A DNA stretch of 49,946 nt from Lutibacter sp. (GTDB taxonomy: Bacteria > Bacteroidota > Bacteroidia > Flavobacteriales > Flavobacteriaceae), in assembly GCA_030683995.1 (NCBI GenBank), contig JAUXPH010000008.1:1-49946 (forward strand), in the 5' to 3' direction. The position numbers were made by a program, and so were the translations under genes. The notes under the pieces are model-generated. The model was not told where the DNA came from and did no database searches. It saw nothing but the letters and a program-made list of their open reading frames with translations. Below, piece by piece: positions 26,925-34,641 of the stretch (its first letter is position 1; every line of letters begins with the position of its first letter).

Positions 26925-26932
26925 TACTTTTG
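26925..26932 (+). promoter_or_regulatory. Bacteroidota -7 box TACTTTTG for the efflux operon
   Basis: It matches TAnnTTTG. It lies 22 bases before the chosen ATG at 26955. The upstream element is poor: TTC at 26902-26904 sits 20 bases before it in place of TTG. Confidence 0.55.
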
Positions 26933-26954
26933 CGTCGAACAAAAAAACAAAATT

Positions 26955-28262
26955 ATGCAACTAAAAAAAAGTGTATTCATTGTATTTTTTCTTTTCAACG
27001 TAATAATCATTAACGCACAGCAAGAAATAATTTCTCTTGAAGAAGTGTTGGGAAAGGTTGAAAAGAACAATCATGCAATTAAAATATCAGACCAAGATTA
27101 CCACGCCGCCAAGGCCGATTTTAATCAGACAAATTCGATATTTTTACCAAATATTTCCATTTCCCATACAGCCATCACAACTACAAATCCGCTCATGGCA
27201 TTTGGTTCAAAGTTAAACCAGGAAATACTGACTCAGGCCGATTTTAATCCGGCACTCCTAAACGATCCAAATGAAATTAAAAATTTCGCCACAAAAATCG
27301 AGATTCAGCAACCTATTTTTAATGCTGACGGATTGTTTATGCGAAAAGCCGCAAAAGCAAAAATGAATGCGGTTGAATTACAGTCGGAACGCACAAAAGA
27401 TTATATAAAACTGGAAGTGACTAAAGCCTATATGCAATTGCAGGTGGCCTATAAAGCGGTGGAAGTTTTAGAAAAAGCCAGAGAAGCCGCACTGGAAAAC
27501 AAAAAAATAGCGGACAATAATTTTAAACAAGGCTATATGCAAAAAGCCGATATTTTGTCGGTGGAAGTTCATATGACCGAAGTTGAGAATCAGTTGTTAA
27601 GCGCCAAAAGCAGCGTGCAAAATGCCTCAGACAACCTGAAATTTTTAATGGGCGAGCAAAATGAAACAGTTTTAAAACCGTCTTCAGAACTAAAAGCCGA
27701 ATTGGATTTGGTCATTTATAACGAAAACCTTTCCCAAAACAGGGCTGATATTGATGCGATGCAACAAAGTACCGAAGCATACAACAATATGCATAAAGCG
27801 AACAAAATGAGCTATTTGCCAAGCCTAAACGCCTTTGGAAGTTACGAAATGTACGATGACCAGCTATTTGGCACCGATGCAAAAGGCTATTTGGTTGGCG
27901 CCCAATTATCGTGGAATGTGTTCGATGGATACAAACGCATCGGAAAAATTCAAAAAAGCAAGGCCGAACTTGACAAAGCTGAAATTGGTTTGGAACAATA
28001 TAAAAATCAGAGCAATTTAGATTATAACATCGCCAAACGTCAGCTTAAAGATGCCGAAAACAAGTTGGTTTTAACAAATTTGGCTTCGGAACAATCAAAA
28101 GAAGCGTTGAGAATAAGAACAAACAGGTTTGAGCAAGGTTTGGAAAAAACATCCGATTTACTCATTTCCGAAACCCAATATATGCAAAAACAGCTTGAAT
28201 ACTTACAAACGGTGTTTAATTACAATTTCACCAAAGCTTATGTGGCATTTTTAACAAAATAA
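26955..28262 (+). CDS. TolC-family outer-membrane efflux channel
   Basis: I start at the ATG at 26955, which gives a clean signal peptide (MQLKKSVFIVFFLFNVIIINA, then QQE). The longer frame from 26874 would run through the promoter box and operator. About 435 residues with two OEP repeats, long coiled helices rich in Ala, Lys and Glu (about 150-250 and 330-420), and a strand GSYEMYDDQLFG of the barrel. It forms the outer-membrane exit duct of the tripartite pump whose adaptor and RND genes follow. Spacing to the adaptor gene is short, so they are cotranscribed. Confidence 0.93.
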   Translation: MQLKKSVFIVFFLFNVIIINAQQEIISLEEVLGKVEKNNHAIKISDQDYHAAKADFNQTNSIFLPNISISHTAITTTNPLMAFGSKLNQEILTQADFNPALLNDPNEIKNFATKIEIQQPIFNADGLFMRKAAKAKMNAVELQSERTKDYIKLEVTKAYMQLQVAYKAVEVLEKAREAALENKKIADNNFKQGYMQKADILSVEVHMTEVENQLLSAKSSVQNASDNLKFLMGEQNETVLKPSSELKAELDLVIYNENLSQNRADIDAMQQSTEAYNNMHKANKMSYLPSLNAFGSYEMYDDQLFGTDAKGYLVGAQLSWNVFDGYKRIGKIQKSKAELDKAEIGLEQYKNQSNLDYNIAKRQLKDAENKLVLTNLASEQSKEALRIRTNRFEQGLEKTSDLLISETQYMQKQLEYLQTVFNYNFTKAYVAFLTK

Positions 28263-28327
28263 GGTGACAAGAAAAAACAAAAGGCCCAAAAATAAATTAC
28301 AAAACCATGCTTAAAAACATAAAATCA

Positions 28328-29410
28328 ATGAAAAAAATCACAACAATATTCGCAATTTCAGCCTTCATTTTAACGGTTAGTTGCGGCAAAGATAAAGCAG
28401 CAACAAAATACACCACACCGGCTATTGCCGTAACAGTGAGCACGCCATCAGCGGAAGGCGGTTCCTATTTATCGGCCAGCGGTAAAATTGAAGCGGTACA
28501 AAACGCAAACCTAAGCACCCGAATGATGGGTTATGTTACCGAAACTTATGTAAATGTTGGCGATAAAGTTTCCAAAGGACAATTATTGCTGCGCATTAAC
28601 AGCGCCGATATTTCGGCACAAAGCGCACAAGTTTCGGCCTCAATTACCGAAGCAAAAGCCGCTTTTAAAAATGCCGAGAAAGATTACAATCGTTTTAAAG
28701 CTTTATACGAACAAAACAGCGTTTCCCAAAAAGAAATGGACGACATCACTGCCAATTATGATATGGCAAAAGCAAGACTGGAAGGCGCCAACCAAATGAA
28801 AAATCAGGTAAATGCGCAACTCTCCTACTCCAATATTACAGCGCCTTTTAGCGGCGTTGTCACCGGAAAATTTATCAACAAAGGCGATATGGCAAATCCT
28901 GGAATGCCTTTAATAAGTATAGAAACACCTGGAAGTTTTCAAGTGACGGCTTTGGTGCCTGAATCTGAAATTACAAAAATTAAGGATGGATCAAGCGCCA
29001 ATGTTGTTGTAAAATCGACCAATGAACTTATAAAAGGAACCGTAACAGAAGTAAGTTCTTCGGCAAAAAATACAGGCGGACAATATTTGGTGAAAGTGGT
29101 TTTAGACAAAACCGATGCAAAATTGTTATCGGGAATGTTTACTTCCGTGCAGTTTCCTGTTGAAAAAACAACGAAATCAAACCTGATTTTAGTTCCGGAA
29201 AGCGCTTTGGTAAAACAGGGACAATTAACAGGAATTTACACGATTGGAAATGAAAATGTCGCGATATTAAGATGGTTAAGAACCGGAAAAACGTTTGGCG
29301 ACAACATAGAAGTATTATCGGGATTGGCTGCAGATGAGCAATTTATTGTTTCTGCAGAAGGAAAATTATTTAATGGAGCGAAAGTAATCCCATCCCCAGC
29401 CATTCCCTAA
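28328..29410 (+). CDS. RND efflux periplasmic adaptor (membrane fusion) lipoprotein
   Basis: The ATG at 28328 gives MKKITTIFAISAFILTVSC, a lipoprotein signal; an ATG seven codons earlier is also possible. About 360 residues. Order: beta-barrel/lipoyl half (SASGKIEAVQNANLSTRMMGYV.. VNVGDKVSKGQLLLRI), a coiled hairpin (about 90-160), the second lipoyl half (ITAPFSGVVTGKFINKGDMANPGMPL), and the barrel and proximal domains. It links the inner-membrane pump to TolC. The final residues (IPSPAIP and stop) are encoded by the start of an intergenic tandem repeat, which appears to have replaced the original end. Confidence 0.93.
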   Translation: MKKITTIFAISAFILTVSCGKDKAATKYTTPAIAVTVSTPSAEGGSYLSASGKIEAVQNANLSTRMMGYVTETYVNVGDKVSKGQLLLRINSADISAQSAQVSASITEAKAAFKNAEKDYNRFKALYEQNSVSQKEMDDITANYDMAKARLEGANQMKNQVNAQLSYSNITAPFSGVVTGKFINKGDMANPGMPLISIETPGSFQVTALVPESEITKIKDGSSANVVVKSTNELIKGTVTEVSSSAKNTGGQYLVKVVLDKTDAKLLSGMFTSVQFPVEKTTKSNLILVPESALVKQGQLTGIYTIGNENVAILRWLRTGKTFGDNIEVLSGLAADEQFIVSAEGKLFNGAKVIPSPAIP

Positions 29411-29724
29411 GGGAAGGGAGTTGAATAATTGGAAATCATACAAAACCTCCAGAGGAGCGAACTGTTTGTAGAAAAATATAGTTCAAATGAAATCCGCGTG
29501 AGGGATTGAGGCGGTATCCTTTTGTGAAGTGCAACGGAACAAAAAATCCCATCCCCAGCCCTTCCCCAAGGGAAGGGAGTTAGAAGGGAGTTGAATAAGT
29601 GATAAATTGAAGGGTATAAAAAGCTCCGGAGGAGCGAACTGTTTGTAGAAAAATAATTTCAATATAATACCCGCGTGAGGGATTGAGGCGGTATCCTTTT
29701 GTGAAGCGCAGCGGAACAAAAGAT
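29386..29724 (+). repeat. Tandem direct repeat of about 160-180 bases, two units
   Basis: Unit 1 (29386-29544) and unit 2 (29545-29724) share, in order: AATCCCATCCCCAGCC, a CC(A/C)AAGGGAAGGGAG hairpin region, GGAGCGAACTGTTTGTAGAA, CGCGTGAGGGATTGAGGCGG, and TATCCTTTTGTGAAG. The units differ by substitutions and a short insertion (TTAGAAGGGAG) in unit 2. Unit 1 begins inside the adaptor gene. The region also contains a minus-strand frame with a repeated SQKDTASIPHA peptide, which I treat as a by-product. Confidence 0.8.
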
Positions 29725-29784
29725 TTAGCCGAAAGCCCGGCCCGACCTCCCGATAGCTATCGGGATTTAGGGAGGGACACGCCC
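29672..29784 (-). repeat. Dispersed repeat, copy B (reverse orientation)
   Basis: Read on the minus strand: TGGGCGTGTCCCTCCC, then the palindrome CCCGATAGCTATCGGG (29749-29764). Next come GGTCGGGCCGGGCTTTC and TCTTTTGTTCCGCTG, a hairpin, and CCGCCTCAATCCCTCACGCG. The plan matches copy A at 21124. A short third copy of the CACGCG end lies in tandem unit 1 at 29495-29543. Confidence 0.65.
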
Positions 29785-29947
29785 ACCGAAAAGGCGGGCA
29801 GGCCCAAATAGATAAAAAATAGTAGGCAGTATTCAGTCACAGTTTACAGTCGCAGTAAAATAAATAAATCAGTAATCAGTTTGCAGTTGCAGTTTTCAGT
29901 ATTAAAAAACTTTAAACTTTTAAACTTTAAACTTTAAACTTTAAAAA
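29785..29947 (+). repeat. CAGT-rich and TTTAAAC-rich low-complexity leader before the RND gene
   Basis: CAGTATTCAGT, GCAGT and TTTGCAGTTGCAGTTTTCAG words run from 29821 to 29902. AAACTTT units follow (29908-29945) right up to the ATG at 29948. Similar CAGT words flank the four-helix-bundle gene. No gene is seen, and no ribosome binding site is evident. Confidence 0.5.
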
Positions 29948-32900
29948 ATGCAAGAAGGAATTTCAGGTAAAATAGCCAATATATTCATCAATTCAAAGTT
30001 GACCATTTTGTTGATGGTTGCCTTGATGGCGATTGGCATCTATAGTTCATTTCTCATTCCAAGAGAGGAAGAACCGCAAATTATTGTTCCTATGGCCGAC
30101 GTTTTGGTTGGTTATCCGGGCGCAAGTCCAACCGAGGTTGAAAGCCGTGTGGTGAAACCGTTGGAGAAAATTATATCGGACATCAAAGGCGTGCAACACG
30201 TGCACAGCATTGCGATGAACGGACAATCGATGATTATTGTGCAATTTTATGTGGGCGAAGACACCGAACGCTCGTATGTGAAATTGTATGATGAGTTGAT
30301 GCGCCATCAGGGAATGTTTCCTCCGGGCGTAACGCAACCTTTGGTAAAAACCCGTTCTATTGATGATGTTCCTATGCTGGGGCTGACTTTTTGGAGTGAT
30401 ACCTATAACGATTTTCAAATTCGCCAGATAGCGGAGGAAGTGACATCTGAAATTGAAAAAGTTAAAGATGTGTCGATCACCAAAGTTATCGGCGGAAGAA
30501 ACCGTCAGCTAAAAGTGGTGTTGGACAAAGATAAAATGGCCGAAAACGGCATTGATGCTTTGGGAATTATGCAAATGATCCAAGCCAATAACAGCAGTTC
30601 ACAATCGGGAAGTTTTGTGCTAAATGACCAGGAATATTTAATCACCACCGGAAAATTTTTAACCTCCTCAGAAGATGTGGAAAATTTGGTGGTTGGCGTT
30701 AACAACAATATGCCGGTTTATTTAAAACAGGTTGCCACCATACAAGACGGCCCGGAAAAACCGAACAGTTATGTGTCTTTTGGTTATGGAAAAAATAATG
30801 AAAAACACATATCAAATTCGGGTGAGTACAATGCGGTTACGCTTTCAATCGCAAAAGTAAAAGGAGCCGATGCGATGAAAATTTCTGACAAGATTTTGGA
30901 CCGGGTTGAAAACTTAAAACAGACGATAATTCCTACGGATGTTCACGTGGATGTTACGCGCAACTATGGAGAAACCGCATCACATAAAGTGGGCGAATTG
31001 TTGCTTCATTTAGGCGTGGCCATTTTGGCCGTTACTATTTTGGTGATGTTGGCGATGGGCTGGCGCGGCGGATTGGTGGTGTTTTTCTCGGTGCCGCTAA
31101 CGTTTGCCTTAACCTTGTTCAGTTATTATTTGTTAGGTTATACTTTAAACCGAATCACTTTGTTTGCCTTGGTTTTTGTGGTGGGAATTGTGGTTGACGA
31201 CAGTATTATTATCGCCGAAAATATGCACAGGCATTTTAAAATGAAGCGATTGCCATTTAAACAAGCTGCTATTTATGCAATTAATGAAGTAGGAAATCCG
31301 ACCATTTTGGCCACTTTTACGGTAATCGCCGCCATTTTGCCGATGGCTTTTGTATCAGGAATGATGGGGCCTTATATGAGTCCGATGCCAATTGGCGCAT
31401 CCATTGCCATGATTCTGTCGCTTTTTGTCGCTTTAACCGTTACGCCTTATTTAGGTTATCATTTATTGCGTGAAAAAGATTCACAAGAACATAAAAAAGA
31501 ACAAGGTTTAGAAGCTGGAATGATTTATAAAATCTATAAAAAATTAGAGCAGCCACTTTTAGAAAGCCGGACAAAACGTTTGGTAACCATTGGGATTACC
31601 TTGGTTTTATTGGCAGGATCTGTACTGATGTTCTTCACAAAATCTGTTGCCGTAAAAATGTTGCCTTTTGACAACAAAAACGAGTTTCAGGTGGTCATTG
31701 ATATGCCCGAAGGAACTACGCTGGAAAGAACTGCGGCGGTAACCCAGGAAATTGCGCAATATATTGCAACAACGCCTGAGGTCACCAATTACCAAAATTA
31801 TATTGGAACCTCTGCCCCTATCACGTTTAACGGATTGGTGCGTCATTACGATATTCGTGGCGGCAGTAATATGGCCGATATTCAAGTGAATTTGTTGCTT
31901 AAAGAAGATCGAAAATTGCAAAGTCATGACATTGCCAAAAAAGTGCGTCCCGAAATTATTAAAATTGCCAAAAAATACGGTGCGAATGTAAAATTGGTTG
32001 AAGTTCCGCCAGGACCGCCGGTATTGTCAACATTGGTTGCTGAAGTTTACGGACCAGATTATGGTGAGCAAATTAAAGTGGCAAAGCAGGTGAAGCAAAT
32101 TTTGCAAAACACAACCGATGTTGTGGATATTGACTGGATGGTTGAAGATGCACAAACGGAATACCGACTTGAAATTGACAGGGAAAAGGCGATGCTTAAC
32201 GGTATTGCGCCACAACATATTGTTGGGAATTTGACCTATCTTTTAAAAGAATATCCAATTTCCTATTTGTATGATGAAACATCTTTTGACCAGGTTGATA
32301 TTGTGTTGGCTTTAAGCGATGCTGATAAAACAAGTTTGCAGGACATTCAAAACATCAAAATAAAAGGAAGTCAGGGCAATGTGATACCAATAAGTGATTT
32401 GGTGAGTATAAAACAAGATACTTTACAAAAATCGATTTATAGAAAAGATCAAAAAAGAGTGGTTTATGTCACAGCTGATATGGCTGGCGGATTGGAAAGT
32501 CCGGTGTATGCAATCTTGGGAATGAAAGAAAAATTGCAAAAAATTGAATTGCCTAAAGGCTATAAACTCAATGAACTTTATTTGGAACAGCCTTCAGACG
32601 AAAGCAACTTTGCAGTGAAATGGGATGGAGAATGGCAAATTACCTTGGAAGTTTTCCAAGATTTAGGAACCGCATTTTTGGTGGTCATTATTATCATTTA
32701 TATGTTAATTGTCGGTTGGTTCCAAAACTTTAAAACGCCGTTGGTGATGATGCTTGCAATTCCGCTGTCATTGGTAGGCATTGTGCTGGGACATTGGATA
32801 TTGGGCGCATTCTTTACCGCTACCTCTTTTATTGGAATGATTGCTTTGGCGGGTGTTATGGTTCGAAATTCGGTATTGCTGATCGACTTTATTGAAATTC

Positions 32901-33178
32901 GCTTAAACGACGGAATTCCTTTAAAACAAGCCATTATTGATGCCGGTGCCGTGCGAACCACCCCGATTTTACTGACAACAGGAGCTGTGGTCATCGGTGC
33001 TTCTATTATTTTGTTTGACCCAATTTTCCAAGGGTTGGCCATATCATTGGTAGCCGGTGCCATCGTTTCTACGATGTTAACGCTGATTGTGGTTCCGATG
33101 ATTTATTATATGACCGAAAAAAAGAAATGGGAAAATAATTCGGAAAACAACGATAAATCAGCATCAGAAGAATCATAA
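29948..33178 (+). CDS. RND-family efflux pump, inner-membrane permease
   Basis: A 1,076-residue permease with the RND plan: TM1 (about 14-34), a large periplasmic loop, TM2-6 (about 350-500) with the TM4 motif VVDDSIIIAEN, TM7, a second periplasmic loop, and TM8-12 (about 880-1060). The two adjacent Asp in TM4 are the proton-relay pair of drug-type (HAE) pumps, unlike the single-Asp DGAVII motif of the metal-type pump further on. With the TolC and adaptor genes it makes a tripartite exporter; the substrate is not known. Its 538-base distance from the adaptor gene is filled by repeats. Confidence 0.93.
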   Translation: MQEGISGKIANIFINSKLTILLMVALMAIGIYSSFLIPREEEPQIIVPMADVLVGYPGASPTEVESRVVKPLEKIISDIKGVQHVHSIAMNGQSMIIVQFYVGEDTERSYVKLYDELMRHQGMFPPGVTQPLVKTRSIDDVPMLGLTFWSDTYNDFQIRQIAEEVTSEIEKVKDVSITKVIGGRNRQLKVVLDKDKMAENGIDALGIMQMIQANNSSSQSGSFVLNDQEYLITTGKFLTSSEDVENLVVGVNNNMPVYLKQVATIQDGPEKPNSYVSFGYGKNNEKHISNSGEYNAVTLSIAKVKGADAMKISDKILDRVENLKQTIIPTDVHVDVTRNYGETASHKVGELLLHLGVAILAVTILVMLAMGWRGGLVVFFSVPLTFALTLFSYYLLGYTLNRITLFALVFVVGIVVDDSIIIAENMHRHFKMKRLPFKQAAIYAINEVGNPTILATFTVIAAILPMAFVSGMMGPYMSPMPIGASIAMILSLFVALTVTPYLGYHLLREKDSQEHKKEQGLEAGMIYKIYKKLEQPLLESRTKRLVTIGITLVLLAGSVLMFFTKSVAVKMLPFDNKNEFQVVIDMPEGTTLERTAAVTQEIAQYIATTPEVTNYQNYIGTSAPITFNGLVRHYDIRGGSNMADIQVNLLLKEDRKLQSHDIAKKVRPEIIKIAKKYGANVKLVEVPPGPPVLSTLVAEVYGPDYGEQIKVAKQVKQILQNTTDVVDIDWMVEDAQTEYRLEIDREKAMLNGIAPQHIVGNLTYLLKEYPISYLYDETSFDQVDIVLALSDADKTSLQDIQNIKIKGSQGNVIPISDLVSIKQDTLQKSIYRKDQKRVVYVTADMAGGLESPVYAILGMKEKLQKIELPKGYKLNELYLEQPSDESNFAVKWDGEWQITLEVFQDLGTAFLVVIIIIYMLIVGWFQNFKTPLVMMLAIPLSLVGIVLGHWILGAFFTATSFIGMIALAGVMVRNSVLLIDFIEIRLNDGIPLKQAIIDAGAVRTTPILLTTGAVVIGASIILFDPIFQGLAISLVAGAIVSTMLTLIVVPMIYYMTEKKKWENNSENNDKSASEES

Positions 33179-33214
33179 AATGAACATTACGGATATGCGA
33201 CACCATCTCCAAAG

Positions 33215-33242
33215 ATCCTGCCTGTTTACCAACAGGCAGGAT
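33215..33242. repeat. Perfect hairpin ATCCTGCCTGTT / AACAGGCAGGAT
   Basis: Twelve-base perfect stem with a TACC loop, 37 bases after the RND stop. No T run follows, so it may be a transcript end stabiliser or a repeat and not a classical terminator. Confidence 0.6.
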
Positions 33243-33357
33243 TGTTAAAAACCATAAAAATATAACAGATGAAATGAGCATAACTGAAACTATATTTAAA
33301 CACCGATTCAGCTATGCGAATTACATATAACAAATAAAAAACAATAAATATCTACCT

Positions 33358-33663
33358 ATGAAATTACTTGTCATAACCGCTATTCAGGAGTATTCTAAAG
33401 ACATAAAACTGATGCTTAAAAAATCAGATATTCATATCTATTCTTATAAAGATGTTCTAGGTTTTAGGGATATATCCCAGGAATCCTTAGAAAGCAACTG
33501 GTTTGCAGGAGAAATGGATGAAAGCCAGTCCATCATTTTCTTTGCTTTTGTAAAAAAACAAAATGTTGATGCCTTTTTTATCAAAGCAGATGAATTTAAT
33601 GCCAAACAGAAAACGTTGTCAAAAGTTCATGTTGTTGTCTTAAATATTGAAAAATCGAATTGA
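33358..33663 (+). CDS. Small protein of unknown function, PII-like fold suspected
   Basis: I do not recognise a named family with certainty. The 101 residues have no signal peptide or membrane segment. Predicted order is strand (MKLLVITAI), helix (YSKDIKLMLKKSD), strand (HIYSYKDVLGF), loop, strand (SQSIIFFAFV), helix (NVDAFFIKADEFNAK), strand (KVHVVVLNI). That beta-alpha-beta-beta-alpha-beta pattern and the length resemble PII-like signalling proteins with a shortened T-loop. It follows the RND gene, just as a true PII gene follows the metal RND genes at 40336. A role in pump control is inference only. Confidence 0.6.
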   Translation: MKLLVITAIQEYSKDIKLMLKKSDIHIYSYKDVLGFRDISQESLESNWFAGEMDESQSIIFFAFVKKQNVDAFFIKADEFNAKQKTLSKVHVVVLNIEKSN

Positions 33664-33669
33664 GTGTAG

Positions 33670-33689
33670 GGACAGGTCGCGACCTGTCC
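33670..33689. repeat. Perfect 20-base palindrome GGACAGGTCGCGACCTGTCC
   Basis: It is preceded by TGTAG and lies nine bases after a stop codon. A similar palindrome is, from memory, common between genes in Bacteroidota and cyanobacteria. Confidence 0.65.
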
Positions 33690-33744
33690 GTTCAATAAAT
33701 TAAAAAGAAAACAGGAATTAGAAAAACAAAAGTTTAAGGTTTCA

Positions 33745-33764
33745 ATCCCGATAGCTATCGGGAT
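33745..33764. repeat. Palindrome ATCCCGATAGCTATCGGGAT
   Basis: Perfect 20-base palindrome. The same core (CCCGATAGCTATCGGG) recurs at 29749 and 49788, with variants at 21235 and 24575. Confidence 0.75.
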
Positions 33765-33836
33765 CAGGTTTAAAATCATAAATTACTGATAATTAACGCT
33801 ATATATTAAAGGAACAAATCATAAAAAAATATTAAA

Positions 33837-34022
33837 ATGAAAAACAGAATTGTAAGAGCCGTTGCCGGCACTTTTATATTAATTAGCTTGGTTCTCGCCA
33901 TAAAACTAAACGTCAACTGGCTGTGGTTTACCGCATTTGTTGGAGCCAATTTATTGCAATCGTCATTTACAAAGTGGTGTTTAATGGAAGTGATTTTAGA
34001 AAAATTGGGCGTAAAAAATTGA
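33837..34022 (+). CDS. DUF2892 (YgaP-like) small membrane protein
   Basis: A 61-residue protein with two hydrophobic segments (AVAGTFILISLVLAI and WLWFTAFVGANLLQSSFT) and the end WCLMEVILEKLGV. It matches the DUF2892 membrane domain that occurs alone or fused to rhodanese in YgaP. Such proteins often stand near RND or sulfur/metal genes; function unknown. A decayed second copy of its C-terminal half is at 43129-43242. Confidence 0.88.
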   Translation: MKNRIVRAVAGTFILISLVLAIKLNVNWLWFTAFVGANLLQSSFTKWCLMEVILEKLGVKN

Positions 34023-34156
34023 TATATTAATCCATAAAACAAGGTTTTAAAGAATTGAAAGAATCATAATTACAAAGATTCTTAATCTGCAAAATTTAAC
34101 GGCCGTATTTCTTTATCGTCTGATTTGGAGGCTTTTTAATCATTAAAAAGATCCAT

Positions 34157-34193
34157 TTAAATTCGGTTGCATAACTTATGTAACCGAATTTAA
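34157..34193. promoter_or_regulatory. Long inverted repeat upstream of the metal operon
   Basis: TTAAATTCGGTTGCATAA and TTATGTAACCGAATTTAA form 18-base arms with one mismatch (a G-T pair in RNA) around a single base. It may end the DUF2892 transcript or be an operator; the T run after it is weak. Confidence 0.5.
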
Positions 34194-34213
34194 TATTTTA
34201 TCCCCTATAAATC

Positions 34214-34232
34214 TTTGCAACACCATTGCATC
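34214..34232. promoter_or_regulatory. Probable Fur-family operator, site 1
   Basis: TTTGCAACACCATTGCATC contains TGCAA and TTGCA half-sites. The core matches site 2 at 41093 with the same spacing (TGCA--NCC-TTGCAT). It ends about 12 bases before the TATATTTG box, over the -33 region. Confidence 0.6.
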
Positions 34233-34242
34233 AATTTAGTTG

Positions 34243-34250
34243 TATATTTG
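34243..34250 (+). promoter_or_regulatory. Bacteroidota -7 box TATATTTG
   Basis: It matches TAnnTTTG and lies only four bases before the GTG start at 34255, so the transcript may be almost leaderless. TTG at 34215 or 34226 gives an upstream spacing of 25 or 14, neither ideal. Confidence 0.55.
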
Positions 34251-34254
34251 AGCC

Positions 34255-34569
34255 GTGAAAATAATAGCAATCATCATATCAATTATCACCATCATATTTT
34301 CAGCATTGCCCTGTGATGATGAAGCTGATATTGGTGCGCAACAAACTGCTGTAATTTCACAAGGTTCTGATTTGGAAAATAATGTTCATATTGATTTATG
34401 TTCTCCCTTTTGTTCTTGTGCTTGTTGCACTATCAGCATTTCCGAACCGACAAACCTGACAGAAATTCTAATTTCCCCAATAATTCCTGCGAAAGAATTG
34501 GATACCCATTACGAGGTATCTTTTTTCAATAATTATTTTTCCAAAATTGACCAACCACCCCAAGTTTAA
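34255..34569 (+). CDS. Small exported Cys-rich protein (DUF6660-like) at the head of the metal operon
   Basis: A 104-residue protein with a GTG start. The first 19 residues are a hydrophobic signal sequence ending at an ALPC site. The mature part holds a cluster C-x3-C-x-C-x-C-C (in DLCSPFCSCACCTISI), suited to soft-metal binding. From memory, small proteins of this kind (DUF6660) precede CusA-type pumps in flavobacteria. It lies about 70 bases before the CusA-TolC gene and behind a TATATTTG box and a Fur-like operator, so it is likely part of a metal-responsive operon. A metal chaperone or sensor role is inference. Confidence 0.75.
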   Translation: MKIIAIIISIITIIFSALPCDDEADIGAQQTAVISQGSDLENNVHIDLCSPFCSCACCTISISEPTNLTEILISPIIPAKELDTHYEVSFFNNYFSKIDQPPQV

Positions 34570-34641
34570 GTTATAAATATGGTTTTAAACACCTGCCGTT
34601 TGGGTGTTACTTATTTTAATTAACTTAAACATATCATAAAA

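Larger units (their letters stand above)
26458..26954. other. Divergent regulatory region between hoxF and the efflux operon, no gene seen
   Basis: The 497-base region separates two divergent operons. No reading frame is credible. It holds two dyads (26815-26839 and 26865-26904) and a TAnnTTTG box at 26925 on the efflux side. On the hoxF side I see no clear promoter; TTATTTTG, about 35 bases before the hoxF ATG on the minus strand, is only a near match. Confidence 0.6.

Noticed and set aside
29483-29719. Minus-strand frame with a repeated SQKDTASIPHA peptide
   Set aside because: The peptide repeat simply mirrors the tandem DNA repeat; no start signal or protein family is evident.
33274-33330. 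18-codon frame starting MSITETIFKHRF
   Set aside because: It is too short to support. It could be the start of a lost gene after the RND gene, but nothing recognisable follows.
34157-34193. The 18-base-arm dyad as a Fur box
   Set aside because: Its sequence differs from the TGCAA-type dyads at 34214 and 41093 and it lies further from the promoter; a terminator or other operator is more likely.
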